Shown here: positions 21,173 through 32,900 of the stretch, in pieces
Layout of the letters: the number at the start of each line of letters is the position of its first letter
How positions within the stretch are numbered: position 1 is the first letter of the stretch
Source: Sipunculus nudus
Taxonomy: Eukaryota > Annelida > Sipuncula > Golfingiida > Sipunculidae
Length of the DNA: 64,000 nucleotides
NCBI GenBank assembly: GCA_026874595.1
Contig: CM049313.1
Span: 48,349,659-48,413,658 of the forward strand
Direction: 5' to 3'
Made by a program: the position numbers and the translations under genes
The notes under the pieces: model-generated
What the model saw: only the letters and a program-made list of their open reading frames with translations
What the model was told of the DNA's origin: nothing
Databases searched by the model: none

Positions 21173-21573
21173 TAGGGCTGAAAGGAGTACTCAAGTATTC
21201 GAGTCCGGGTAATACTTACCGTGTACTCGAGTCAAAGATTTGGACTCGAGTACTCTTGTATGTATATGCATATATGTATATTTTATGCAAATTTTAGGAC
21301 AGTCAGTAGGATTATTTATCCATTGTTGTAGCCTGGCGTAGGGCTCTAAACATATGCTAGTCAAATTAATCGAGGTCTTGTTATGACATATGTCTATTCC
21401 TTCGTTGCGATAAAGTTAAGCGGTCACTAAGTCAAATTTATGCATATTTTGCATTGGTAAACAGATGTTCGTTTTATCTTCACAGCGCTGCCTTGGTAAC
21501 GAGTACTCGAGTCCAAGTCGGGTAATGCCTATCGGGTACTCGAGCCCAATATTTTGTACCCGTTTCAGCCCTA
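21173..21573. mobile_element. hAT-type MITE, 401 bp
   Basis: Terminal inverted repeats start TAGGGCTGAAA and end TTTCAGCCCTA. An exact 8-bp target duplication AGCTGTGC flanks it (21165-21172, 21574-21581), the hallmark of hAT elements. The sub-terminal regions repeat GAGTACTCGAGTCC-like palindromic motifs. No transposase is encoded. Confidence 0.9.
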
Positions 21574-21665
21574 AGCTGTGCACCAGTTTGAGATATCTAC
21601 AACAGAAGACTTCCATCTGAAATGTGCATTGACACACACAATTAATTTACATCTGATATTATATA

Positions 21666-21668
<3 letters not shown>

Positions 21669-21730
<62 letters not shown>
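21669..21730. repeat. (AT)n microsatellite
   Basis: About 60 bases of pure AT dinucleotide. It is translated as Ile-Tyr repeats in open frames on both strands; these are not genes. Confidence 0.95.
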
Positions 21731-21732
<2 letters not shown>

Positions 21733-22027
21733 TACAATCTTTAAAAATTTTCTATACATAGAAATATCCAACACACCTCCCCTTTGGCTGTGTCCTGCCT
21801 AGAGATGGTCTAATGGTATCGTAATGATGGCTGGGTATCGTTAAGCTTATTAAGGTACAATATGTATTGCAATATATTTAAAGAGAAACCCAATAAGTAT
21901 TGACAATACCCTTAGTTTTTCTTTTTTTTGTGTATCATTTCAGATTAAAAGCCGTGAGGGTAAAGATTTTTTATTGTAAATAAAAAAATTGGTTAGACAG
22001 CTATGTCGGCATGAACACACTGTGAAC

Positions 22028-22042
22028 TCTATATATATATAC

Positions 22043-22109
<67 letters not shown>

Positions 22110-22123
22110 TATATATATATATT
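22028..22123. repeat. (AT)n microsatellite
   Basis: About 95 bases of AT dinucleotide with ACAT interruptions near its left side. Confidence 0.95.
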
Positions 22124-22426
22124 CCTCAAGAGTATGTGATCTTAATCAAGTCTTAAAAGGTCAATGAAAGAAATTAAAAAGCAGATCAAGATTTTAAAAT
22201 AACTAAAATTATATTTAGGAGTACAGTTGAATGACTTGTATCTAATGTGGGGGTTGCTTTAGTGTTTTTCACGATTACAACAATACAAAATGCACAGCGT
22301 ACCAGTAACCGTATCGATGTGGTGTATTAATTTGAATCGATATATCAGTATACTGATAGAGCCCTAACGGTAATATGCGCCCCTGGATGGACAAAGCTGA
22401 TCACTATAGTTCCTGCTTATACTCAC

Positions 22427-22763
22427 TGTGTTTACACTCCCAGACATGTACTGCCGTATTGTTTGGACTATACACAGGAGCAGAACAGGTAAACCCTGTG
22501 TTCACCAGGTGTTGCATTACGGAGAACTGGGCCTTCAGGTGTGGCATATTATCATCAATCTCAGTAGTGGACAACATTTTAAAAACAGCGTCCCTGCTGG
22601 TTCCTTTCTTGTCCTTCACTCTCACTCTGTAATTTGCATCATCAAAGCCTTTTAGTTTGGAACATGACTCCACTGTGAGACAGTAGGTGGCTTTGACCAG
22701 TTGTTTAATTTCTGATTCATCCACCAGGTGGCAGCTCCAATCAGTCTCTTTTTCATCAGTCAT
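22427..22763 (-). CDS. HYKK: Hydroxylysine kinase-like, first coding exon
   Basis: Hydroxylysine kinase uses GTP to phosphorylate free 5-hydroxylysine in collagen-lysine breakdown; it is a member of the aminoglycoside-phosphotransferase-fold family. The exon gives 112 codons plus one base before a GTGAGT donor. Visible: an N-terminal helix ESEIKQLVKATYCL, the nucleotide-binding strand region KLKGFDDANYRVRV (family form has SYDDQNF), the conserved lysine in DAVFKM, and PHLKAQFSVMQHLVNTGF, matching the family's QNHIMxFLKxAGF helix. The Met at 22763 is chosen; an in-frame Met lies ten codons upstream but could be in intron or 5' UTR sequence (possible acceptors near 22780 and 22827). It is divergent from XRCC1, with 1117 bp between start codons. 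Confidence 0.78.
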
Positions 22764-22827
22764 CCTAATTAATAATCTTTCCTGAAATTTCAATCCATCA
22801 GCAATACTAGAGATTTGTGTATTCTAA

Positions 22828-23640
22828 TTAAAAATATAAAAAGATGTTAAAACAAAGATATTTAATAATTCTATTTACTCAGGAGCAGATTTATAGTGGG
22901 CCTATCAGAACTGAATGAGTTGAAACAATCTTAATTATTATTGTTTATCATTTAAAATAATGTACCCTCTCTTCAGAATCCAATACATGAAAAAAGTAAA
23001 GTGCTATAAAATAAAACAAAGTAATCTAAGAATGTTTCTGGCAATATTAGAAATCAAATTAAATTTTGTGAAAACTGAGATAAAATACCAATTAAATATT
23101 ACCATAAGCAAATTATATTGTTATAAAGAAATACACATAAACTTTGGAAATTGTCCAATTTCTTGCATACTGAAGTGTCTTTTGAACTACTTATGTTATA
23201 CAGTATTTACATAATGCATGACATTTAATCATTTATTTAAAATATATGTAATTAAATAATATATATTGTGGAAATAAATGAAATAACCTGGAAAGCCATG
23301 GAAAAAAATCATGCTCATGCTTTTCATTAGGTTGTCACTACCATCTAATTTTTCTGCTCTGGCCTTTGATAACTTTAACAGAAGTAGTCTCATGATAATC
23401 CTATTTTGCGTCTCTTCGTCGCGAACTGTGCCACATTTTAGTTTCTTCCAAACGGATCACGTCACTGGAAACTTGTACAAGCATTTGCTTTTCATGCAAA
23501 AGGAGCACTCCCATTGTATTGGAAATAAAACGACGTGCCGCACATGCAAAACAGTACATATTTTCTGTGTATATAATTTCGTAATGATGTACGCATACAT
23601 TGATTTGTAAAACTGTCAACGGGAAACATTCTTGAAACAA
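22828..23640. other. Intergenic or 5' non-coding region between HYKK-like gene and XRCC1
   Basis: AT-rich sequence with no supported exon. It may hold a 5' non-coding exon of the hydroxylysine kinase gene, because acceptor-like sequence precedes its first coding exon, but no donor was convincing. Confidence 0.4.
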
Positions 23641-23879
23641 TCGAGTACGTGACCGACCTGTTTTTACAAGCGTGAGCTCATTCTCTGAATAGCGTGAGCA
23701 GAGCCAGCACTCCCCGTACGCCGTTTAATATCAAATGACAACACGAGGTGGCGCTGACGTTTGTCCTGTGTAATGAATATTCATGACTGCGTGAAACTGC
23801 CTGCCGGCGCGTTGTTTGTTTTACAATGTTTTTGTAGTGCTGGGACAGCAGTTTTTGCTCAGCAGACGACAGAAGCATC
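23641..23879 (+). promoter_or_regulatory. Probable XRCC1 promoter and 5' UTR
   Basis: This is the most GC- and CpG-rich stretch directly before the XRCC1 start. It includes TGACGTTT (23755, a CRE-like half site) and GCCTGCCGGCGCG, and no TATA box is evident. The ATG at 23880 has ATC at -3 to -1, so A at -3. It could also drive the divergent hydroxylysine kinase gene. This is inference from position and base composition. Confidence 0.35.
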
Positions 23880-23930
23880 ATGCCCGAGATAAAGCTACAG
23901 CACATAGTCTCAGTCTCCAGTGAAAACAAG
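23880..23930 (+). CDS. XRCC1: XRCC1 exon 1 (start, residues 1-17)
   Basis: Opens MPEIKLQHIVSVSSENK, the recognisable XRCC1 N-terminus, and ends in phase 0 at GTACTG. The residue at position 12 is valine, where the human protein has the cysteine that forms a redox-dependent disulfide. Confidence 0.95.
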
Positions 23931-26900
23931 GTACTGCATAATTTTAAAACCTGTGTTACTCCTCGAAGATATAAATCGGATCGGTTTATAATCGAGGTTT
24001 TGTAAATTTCTGGTATTATCGCCATATACACAGATTTATACTATACACTGATTTATAGTCCGTCCCAGTACCCGTGCCGGCAAATTTTGCCTGGACAATT
24101 TTGGCAGAACTATAGAAACCGGGCTTCAGCCTACCGCCGGTAAAACGGGTGTCGCATAATAAATTGTTTCCTGGAAAAGGCCGATACATATCATTTTCCT
24201 CAGAATTCCCGTATTTAATTTTGCTCATAGCTTGAGTTTATTATATTAGAGGAGGAGGGGGAGGTGCGGGGAACCTGGGTTCCCCGTCTGAACGGGGTGT
24301 GGGGGCGGAGCCCCCACCTAAACCTTAATTTTCCTGTTAAAATAGTAAATGGTTTCCCATTTTCGCGATAGATGCCTCTTCAATCGCAGATATAAATCAA
24401 CAAAACTTGCTCCTGATGGTATCTCGTCTTCACGGCTCACTTAGTAGCGTGTAGGGCTCTTAGTCTAGAGATCGTAGGTTCAATTCCCGATTCAGGCGAC
24501 TTCTCATGCTTAGTAGTTGTTAATGTTAGAATGGTTGAGTGTAGGGACATCTACAGGGAAAAGTAGGAGTTAAAATAGGGAATGACAGGAGACAGTTTTA
24601 TTTATATTTACAACAGAAGCGAAGCCCGCGTTCTGTAGTGGCTCCACAATTTTTTCTACAAGTAAAGCTGTGTAACAATTTTTTGTCCAAATGTTGCAGG
24701 AGCTACTATTCCGCCGACTACCTGCGTAAAAAAGTAATGCCTAACCTTGCTTTGATTTTATATGATAAAATTATCCAAAATATAACAAAACAAGATAAGC
24801 ATTTATGACTTATTCTAGGAAATAGAAATAAATATCTCTAGTCCGTTTCATCCCCTCATGTCTACCTGTTTTTTGCTATGAAAATTTTTATTAGGTACAT
24901 TTCAAGGGAAACAATTATAGTGTAAAGGAGAGGATTTCAGAACCTATTTTTCAACAAGGTAACTAAATTCCTACCTTATGCCTTATTTGAATAATAGAAT
25001 TTTCTGAAAATATGAGAAATCAGTCTATATTTTACAACATACCAGACCCACTTATGGCGGGCAAGGTCATTGGTCACATGCAAAAACAGCCTCAACTGGC
25101 AGCTGCTGATTGGATAAATCTCATGTAAACACTCTAAAAAATATAACCAGCTAAAACAAAGATGGCTACTTATGGAGGGACACACCATATCTGCCAGATC
25201 TGATAAAGAGACTTAAATGTTGTGAAACATAAACCGGGGATTTATTGTAAAATTCTTAACTGCCATATTAGGTTGTCTCTTCCATATAATGTTTTCTTGG
25301 AAAATATTGAAAAATATAAATTTTTAAGAAAATCATCTACAAAAAACAGGTGGACAGCAGGTAGTGAAATGGATTATAGTCAAAGTTATGACGTCAGTCA
25401 ATTGAAGGTGATGCACGCCTTGTTGCGGATCCACAACTGTGATACCATCACAGTTGTGGGAATGGCCTGTACAGTTAGGCCTTGTAATGGTGAAATGGTA
25501 GACACTGGTAGAAGGAACCAAAAAAACTCTTAAAACTACTAAATATACACACCAAAATGCATCCGTTAGTGTCTTTGGTAGTAAATAGGTCTTTCTGGCA
25601 ACTTTACCACGTTCTTACCTTAATATTTTAATGAAATATTATCCCTAACGATCCTTGTAAGCCGGCGGTGATTTAAACATCACAATATACAGGCATTTGT
25701 AATGAGCGGACGTTGATCGACTGGTACCCTCCACCGACATCTATTATTGCCTGCTTTTTCCAGTTCAAACAGCGATAAGATCAGAGCGGGTTCCCAGTCT
25801 AAATCCCATTGCAAAGGACTGTAGGTCACTTAATGTAATCATGGCGGCTTGTTCTCTATGTAAACACATCAGCTCTTGGCAAAATTATGGATAAGTAGGG
25901 CTATTGAGCATTATTTTGGTGCCAATACTTTGCAGATGTTTTATAAGACATCCAAAGACAACAAAAAGGTAATTATTTTATGTTGACACCGCTTGAAATG
26001 TCAATTATACGATTCCAAAGGGGTCTCCAATTTGGAACCTTACATGGCGTTTTCCTAAGAGTCGTTCCCAAGACGTTGACGGAGAGGAGCAGAGCGGATC
26101 GGAATCACACGTCTTGGGCCGAGACAAATGCACGCCCGATCACTGTGACGTCTTTGTGACATCACTGTTGTATAACAAACACCATCCGCAGCCTTAGACC
26201 TGGAAAGTGTACCATCAAGGAATATACTGTCAAGCTGTGCCAAGAAGACACCATACACAGTATTTCAGCATAAATAACGCAAAAGAGTCACAAAATAAAT
26301 ACCTTTTCATGATTTATAACAATTTTACACAAATCGGCTTTTATAGCTGTTTATCTGACTCGGGGGCATGGGGCATTTTTAAATATTCTAAAAATAATTA
26401 TTGCTGAAAACGTGCGGACATGGTAGACCAAGTTGTGGCTCTGTTGTAAACACAGAGCCACAGGTCCCTGCCTTCATTTGACTAGCGGACAGGAGCGTAT
26501 GCAGGTGACGACGATATTCCCATTTTAAGGACATTTAACCTGCGGTTAAGCACCAGGTGATTGGCTAGTGATTGTTTCAGGCCAGCAGTGTGCACTGCAC
26601 ATGTTACATCATCACTGCCAACTTACTGGCGCACCCAGCTGAAATGTGATACATGTGCCTGGCCAGCTGAAACCATCCATTATGTTCCCGTGGTAACAAC
26701 GCTGTCTGTGGCCAGTGGTCAGTGTGCATGGAGTGGTCCAGCTACAGGACACTGACACCATGCACCAGTGATGATCTTACTCATGCATGTACACTGCCTC
26801 TTGAAACAATCAGCACAGGGGCACTCGGATAGGCACCCAACATCAGGTGTAGCCTGCTCCCGTCCGCAAGAGAAATGAAGGCTGGGACCTGTGGCTCTGT

Positions 26901-29900
26901 GTTTACAACAGAGCCACAACTGGGTCTAGCGGACATGGGTACTTGGAAGGATTATACCATGTCTATCAGTTTCACTTTCAGCTAGACCTGGGGTCAATGC
27001 TGCATTGAACTGTGTTGAATTGGAGTTGAAGGGAAAATTGAATGAATTGGTATTGAAAGTGATTTGAAAAAGATGGAAATGAATTTGAACTAAAGTTTAC
27101 AGGTTCCATTAAATTGATACAAAACTTCAAAATTCAAGATCTCATTTTTTTCCTAATGCTTCATTTGATACCACTGGGTACTGTTGTAAATATGAGTTGA
27201 CAAGTGGAAAATGTCATTTGACCCATGGTCCCCTGTGGTATTTACCACTGGTAAACTGGTCCTACTTAAAGTAGTTCCATTTGTCCCATATGGCGACCTT
27301 CACCGTTATCTGCGGCAATGAAGGCATTCAGGGAGCAAATAATGAAACCAATATTTTACTAGTGTACATATTGATTGTATCCACCAAAACAAAGTTTTGT
27401 GGATACTAAGTTTTGTTCATTTCTGGAATAGAACTCTGATTCCACTAGACAGATTTTTCTGAAACTTTACACAATTATTGGGTCACATATGAACATGTGC
27501 CAAAATGTTTTGTGTTGACCTCTGAGCTTTCCTCTCTCCAGTGGGTCCATCTGTGTGTATGTTTTGACACATTAACCCACATATCTTTGGACTCTTTTGA
27601 CCAATTAGGTTAAAAATTTTGCACAAATGTAGCCCTTGGATAGCTTGTATTTATTAGTGAACCTGTGAGCTTATGCGATTGTGCGGCATTGTGCGTCCTG
27701 TGTCATCTGTACGTTAACCATAGCTATCTCAAAAACGGCAGAAGCTAGCATCAACCAAATTTTTTTGCAAATAATCAGTCATCTGACAAACTCTATCGGA
27801 TTTTGTTTATTTTTTTTTTTCTAACTCATTTTCTAGGGATGAGATTTTATAGGGAAAAAACTAAAAAAAAGCTTTAAAAATCTTCTTCTCCGAAACTGTC
27901 CAGCCAAATTGTCCAATATTTCACAGAAATGATCCCTGGAACAATCTTTCTCAAGTTTGTTCGAATGGTTCCAGTATGGAGATTTTCGGCCGAGTTACAG
28001 GAGGTTGAACTTAAGTCATTTGTCCAAAAAAGCACACTAAAATTAAAATCTCAGAAACGGCTAGAGCTATAATCACCAAATTTTATACCAATGTTTGTCA
28101 CATGTCATATCTGAAATTGAGGTATTGGTATTCCACCTACATTGATGTGTTTTTTACAAGCGAAAATGTAATTTTAAACTCTTCTAGCTTATACACTGAT
28201 TTATGATGAAACTGTTAAGCTGATTGGTTTAAACTTTACAAGAATTATTCCATGGTAGGGTTCTGCCAGTTTTATAAGAAAAGATTGGGTAAATACAGCT
28301 TTAAAAAGGCATTGTACCCAATTGAAAAAGGCTTTCTGTGTTTGAAAACAGATTTGACAACATGCCGAGTTTCATCAGCCAAGTCAAGAGGTCACTCAGT
28401 ACAAACAGGTCGGGTCCAGACTTCACCATGGCAACTGACCTGGCTCTGGCGGGTGTCTAGACAATGTGTCTAGACGTCTACACACTGCGTCTAGATGTCT
28501 AGACACAATGTCTAGATGCAGAATTCCCAGATTATTTGCAAAACGTGGTTTGTATTTTAAGTGAATCGGGTTTATCATCAGGTCACATGTGAACTGCTGC
28601 ACCCTCATTTTTTCTTGACCCCTGACCTTTCCTCGCTTCCCAGCGTCCATTTGTGCGGCTGTTTCCACACATAAACCCACATATCTCGGGAACCATTTGA
28701 CGGATCAGGCTAGAAATTTTGCACAATGTAGCCCTTTGATAGCTTTAAAACATATACTAAAAATGGTGGCGCCTCCTGCAACCATTTTTGCACAGCATCC
28801 ATCTGTTCATCTGCCTTGGGATAAAATCACTCATATTTCAGAAGTGGTTTGACTTATCCACCTGAAATTTTGCAGGTTTATACATCCTGGACAGTTTTCT
28901 TGATTTTATGACCTACATTCACGTTTACTCTGCAGACATCAAAGCTCATATCTCAGGAACCATTTGACCGATAGGGCCAAAATTTTGCTTGTGTATAGAT
29001 CTCACATAGCCCTTCATCATAGGCAAAACTGGTGGGGTTACCTACAACCACTTATGCACAGCGTCCATCTTGTTTATCTGCCTTGGGATAAAATCACTCA
29101 TATCTCAGCAGTGGTTTGACTTATCCACCTGAAATTTTGCAGGTTTATACATCCTTGACAATTTTCTGGATTTTATGACAAGTGGCACCACCTACATTCA
29201 GGTTTACGCTGCAGACAACCATGCTTATATGCAACACACCTCACTTTACTCCCCTTGCCTCTTAATCCATGCCTCACTTCACCTGTCCCACTCTGATTTC
29301 TGCGGATACACATAGTCGCTTTTTGACTACCCATATTCTAGTTATAAAATGCCCTAGTCTGAAACTTGCAGGTCCGAAACATCAATTTTGCTGAAATCAT
29401 GACTAAGGTAGATATGCAGGACTTAAGAGGATCAATATTAATTTTTAAAAATAAACCTCATTCATACTCCCAAACCTTGCACAGGTTTGCATTAGGCCTG
29501 TAGGCCTTGTTACATACATAAACTAGAATACGGGTAGTCGACAAGGACTACATGTATCTGCCAAAATCAGAGTGGATGCAGGCTTTAATATAAACTTAAA
29601 TGTATTATTCCCTTGAAATTTAAATAAAGGAATTAGTCCATTCTGTCCACTTGCCTTTCCATCTGTAAATGTTTCATATGCATCACAGTAGCTGAAAACT
29701 TATACTTTTTTTCTTCATGACAGTCTTGTCAGAGTATTAGTTTTGCAATCATATATTTAGAACTTTACTATAACCAAGTAGGAGGGCCCCTTTCCTCTTA
29801 GCTTCTCATATGCTTATATATATGAAAAAAATAATAGAATATTTTGCATTTGCAAAAATTTCAAACTTCAGCTGAGCCCTGTGACCCATGGGTCCCTTGT

Positions 29901-32900
29901 TTAGTCTTATTCTTACATGAAATCTTATACAAAGCTGTGTTTGCATAAACAATATCATATTGGCGTCTAAAAAAATTGGTAGTTTCTCCCACAAAAATGC
30001 CATATATATTTATATATTATAGAAATTGAAGGCTAATGCATCCAATCTTACAAACTGTTAACATTGGTTACAGAAGTTGTCATTAACGATTAAAGTTTGT
30101 ACTTTTCTGTTTAAATATTAAAATTTATTTTATTTTTTATTATTTAAAATGAAAAATTTATTATTATTATTATCATAATTAAACATGTGGAAAAAAATGT
30201 GTAGTTTCGTTATATAGAATAAATATGTTCACAATTTCTATGATAAACCTTAAATACACAATATTTTGTCAATAAAAAGAGTTCTTAACAAAAAATTTTC
30301 ACCTTCCTACCCTATAATTTTTTGCTGTGTATACAGAAACAAATAATTATTTTTCCTTGCCTAATCATTGTTTGTATCAGCTGTTTCAGCACTCCAGAGG
30401 TTGATTAATGTTAAAATAATAGAATATATGGAACAAAAATTGTCAGCTTTTCAAAGTAATAGTAATTTAATAGATATAAAATTGAGCTGTAACAGTAAGG
30501 TTGATAGAAGGCAAAGGATTAGAGTAATATGACTTTCTATTACTTCCCATTCCAAGAGCACTGTGCCTTGAAACATGTGATCACATAAAGCTGTGTTTCC
30601 ATTAATCTGCAAATGTCTCGTATGCAATCCCTCTTTTTAAGATGAACTGTTTCCGAATATACGTTTTAACGTGCTCTGCATGCGTATCTGCAAAAACGGA
30701 CAGCATCGAAACAGATCGGTGTGCGATTCATCCGTTTTGCGGATGGCAAAAATGCCTACTTTTCCCAACAGTGCCCCGGCGCCAGGTGTGATGAGACATG
30801 TTAACCTTCTTCCTGCCTGTCGTCCTTGCAGTTTCAAGAGAGGCATGTGAAAGGGTATCCACAAGGAAAACGTATGTACTTATGGAAACAGTTTTTGCAG
30901 ACTGCGCGCTATGGAATGTACGTACGTCTTTTACGGATACGTTTTTTGGATACATGGAAGCTTAATACTGAACTCAGTAAACTGAGTTGTTCTGGTCCAG
31001 TGACTTTCTAGGAAATGGCAAATGTTATAGCATCCATTGTGCCTGTAGCTGCTTTGCTAGCCTGGTGCACTTAGACCAGCTGTGATCTGTGTAGTGACCA
31101 GTGGTTCTGATTACCTAGGGCACTTTAATGGGCAGAACAAGCAGCAGCCATGAGATAGCAAAGGAAACTCTAGAATGCTGGTCTTTAATGACTAATATTG
31201 GTAAAATTATATTGCATCTGAATGCTCATTTATGCACCAAGATTGTGGTGCCAGGTAAAACTGGCCGAGGTAAAAATGGTTATGCTAGAACTAGCTAAAT
31301 CGAAATAACAGCTTACTGGGTTAAATGTTGAATTTGGGAATTCAATACATCACAGATAACCACAAACTGCTTATAGTGGACAGACATTTTGAGACTGGGA
31401 CTTTTCGGACTAGGTTATTTCAGCCAGATTAATATAATAGGGGAAAGATAAAAGATTTTCATCATAAACTAACTATTTAAAATATACTTCTTGAAACTGA
31501 AAAAGTATCAATTCCTAACAATTTAATTTTAGTTCAGTATTTTAAATGTAACTGAATAGATACACATGAAATAAAAAAAAATATACATTAGGGAAAAATA
31601 CATGAAGGAAAGTTAAAAATTCATTAATAAAATTGATGCTTTCAACCTAAAAATAAAATCTGTCTTCTCACAAACTTAAGTATAGCATTAGTTATCTTTG
31701 ATATATGTTCAGATTTGTTCTTCATCATCTGAGCCATTGAGAATTCCTTGATTAAAGTCTGTTCTTCAACCCCTGTCCACCTGATTTTTCACGATAATCT
31801 CTACATAAGACAAACTTGCAAAACAAAATTTGCACCAATGGCATAAAGAGGCAAAAGGGTAATTTTTGATACCATACCTACTCATGATATAAATATTAGC
31901 TACTTTACGGCCTGGTTGACATGTCTCATATAAATCGGTGGTTCATGGCGATTCTGTTCTACAGAATAGACTAGTAACTCACTAAATGGTTCTTAATTTT
32001 TTCACAGGAAAATGACATAAGGTAAGCAATTATTTCCAAAATAGTTAATTACTCTTTTTCCTCCTTCTGTCCTTAAGTCAACAGTTTTGGCATTCTTTGA
32101 TTTGCAAAAAAAAATAATCACAAAAAAAAACAGGTGGACAGGGGTGCTGGAATGAACTATAATTGTTATAACTATTTGTACAATAAATGTATTAAGTTTA
32201 TATAAAAGCCCCTGAAAGTGGGATGCCTGAACAAAGAAGATCTAGGATTATGTATAAAGTCAAAATGATGATTATTTTCCCTGTTTGCCTTAATTATAGT
32301 AAATCTTGGTTCTATTTCTTTTTTATTTTCAGAATTACCCAGCAGAGAACTTATTAAAGCCTGAAGGTTTTAAGAAATGGAAAAGCAGTGCTGTTGGTGA
32401 AAAACAAGTCTCTGTTACTATACAGGTGGGATGATCTTATATAGCTGGATAAATCAAATATATTAAACCAGCAGCAGATAAAACTCCAACCTTTTTGTAA
32501 GATATTATTGCCTTTAGTCCTAAACATATCTATCTTCACAAGCCAGTATAGAAAACAATTCAGAGCAATGAACCTAATCACCACAGCCCAAATGCTCCGC
32601 CCGTTGAACCTGATTACAGTTGAGCTCACTTTGTGTCATATCAGTTAATAGAAAATCCCACTTATTGTCACATAAATCTGAAATCCCAAACCATTTCCTA
32701 TATAAACAATGGTAAATCTGACCGTTTAATATCATGGAATATTGTCATAATCCCATTTATTGTCATGCTTGGAACCCATGGCAGTGATACCAGATCGCAG
32801 TTAATATCACATCAGACGCCAACACTGCGATCAACGAGGCCAAGAGCCTGTAATCAGTCAGGTGTATCGAACGATCCCATCTCCCACCTGTGTGCGGCAG

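Noticed and set aside
21571-21802. Open frames with Ile-Tyr repeats on both strands
   Set aside because: They are translations of an (AT)n microsatellite.
21782-22370. Possible further hAT element (TAGAGATGG ... GAGCCCTAA)
   Set aside because: The ends are only loosely inverted and no 8-bp target duplication was found.
25431-25459. microRNA precursor
   Set aside because: The stem is only 13 bp and does not extend into the flanks.
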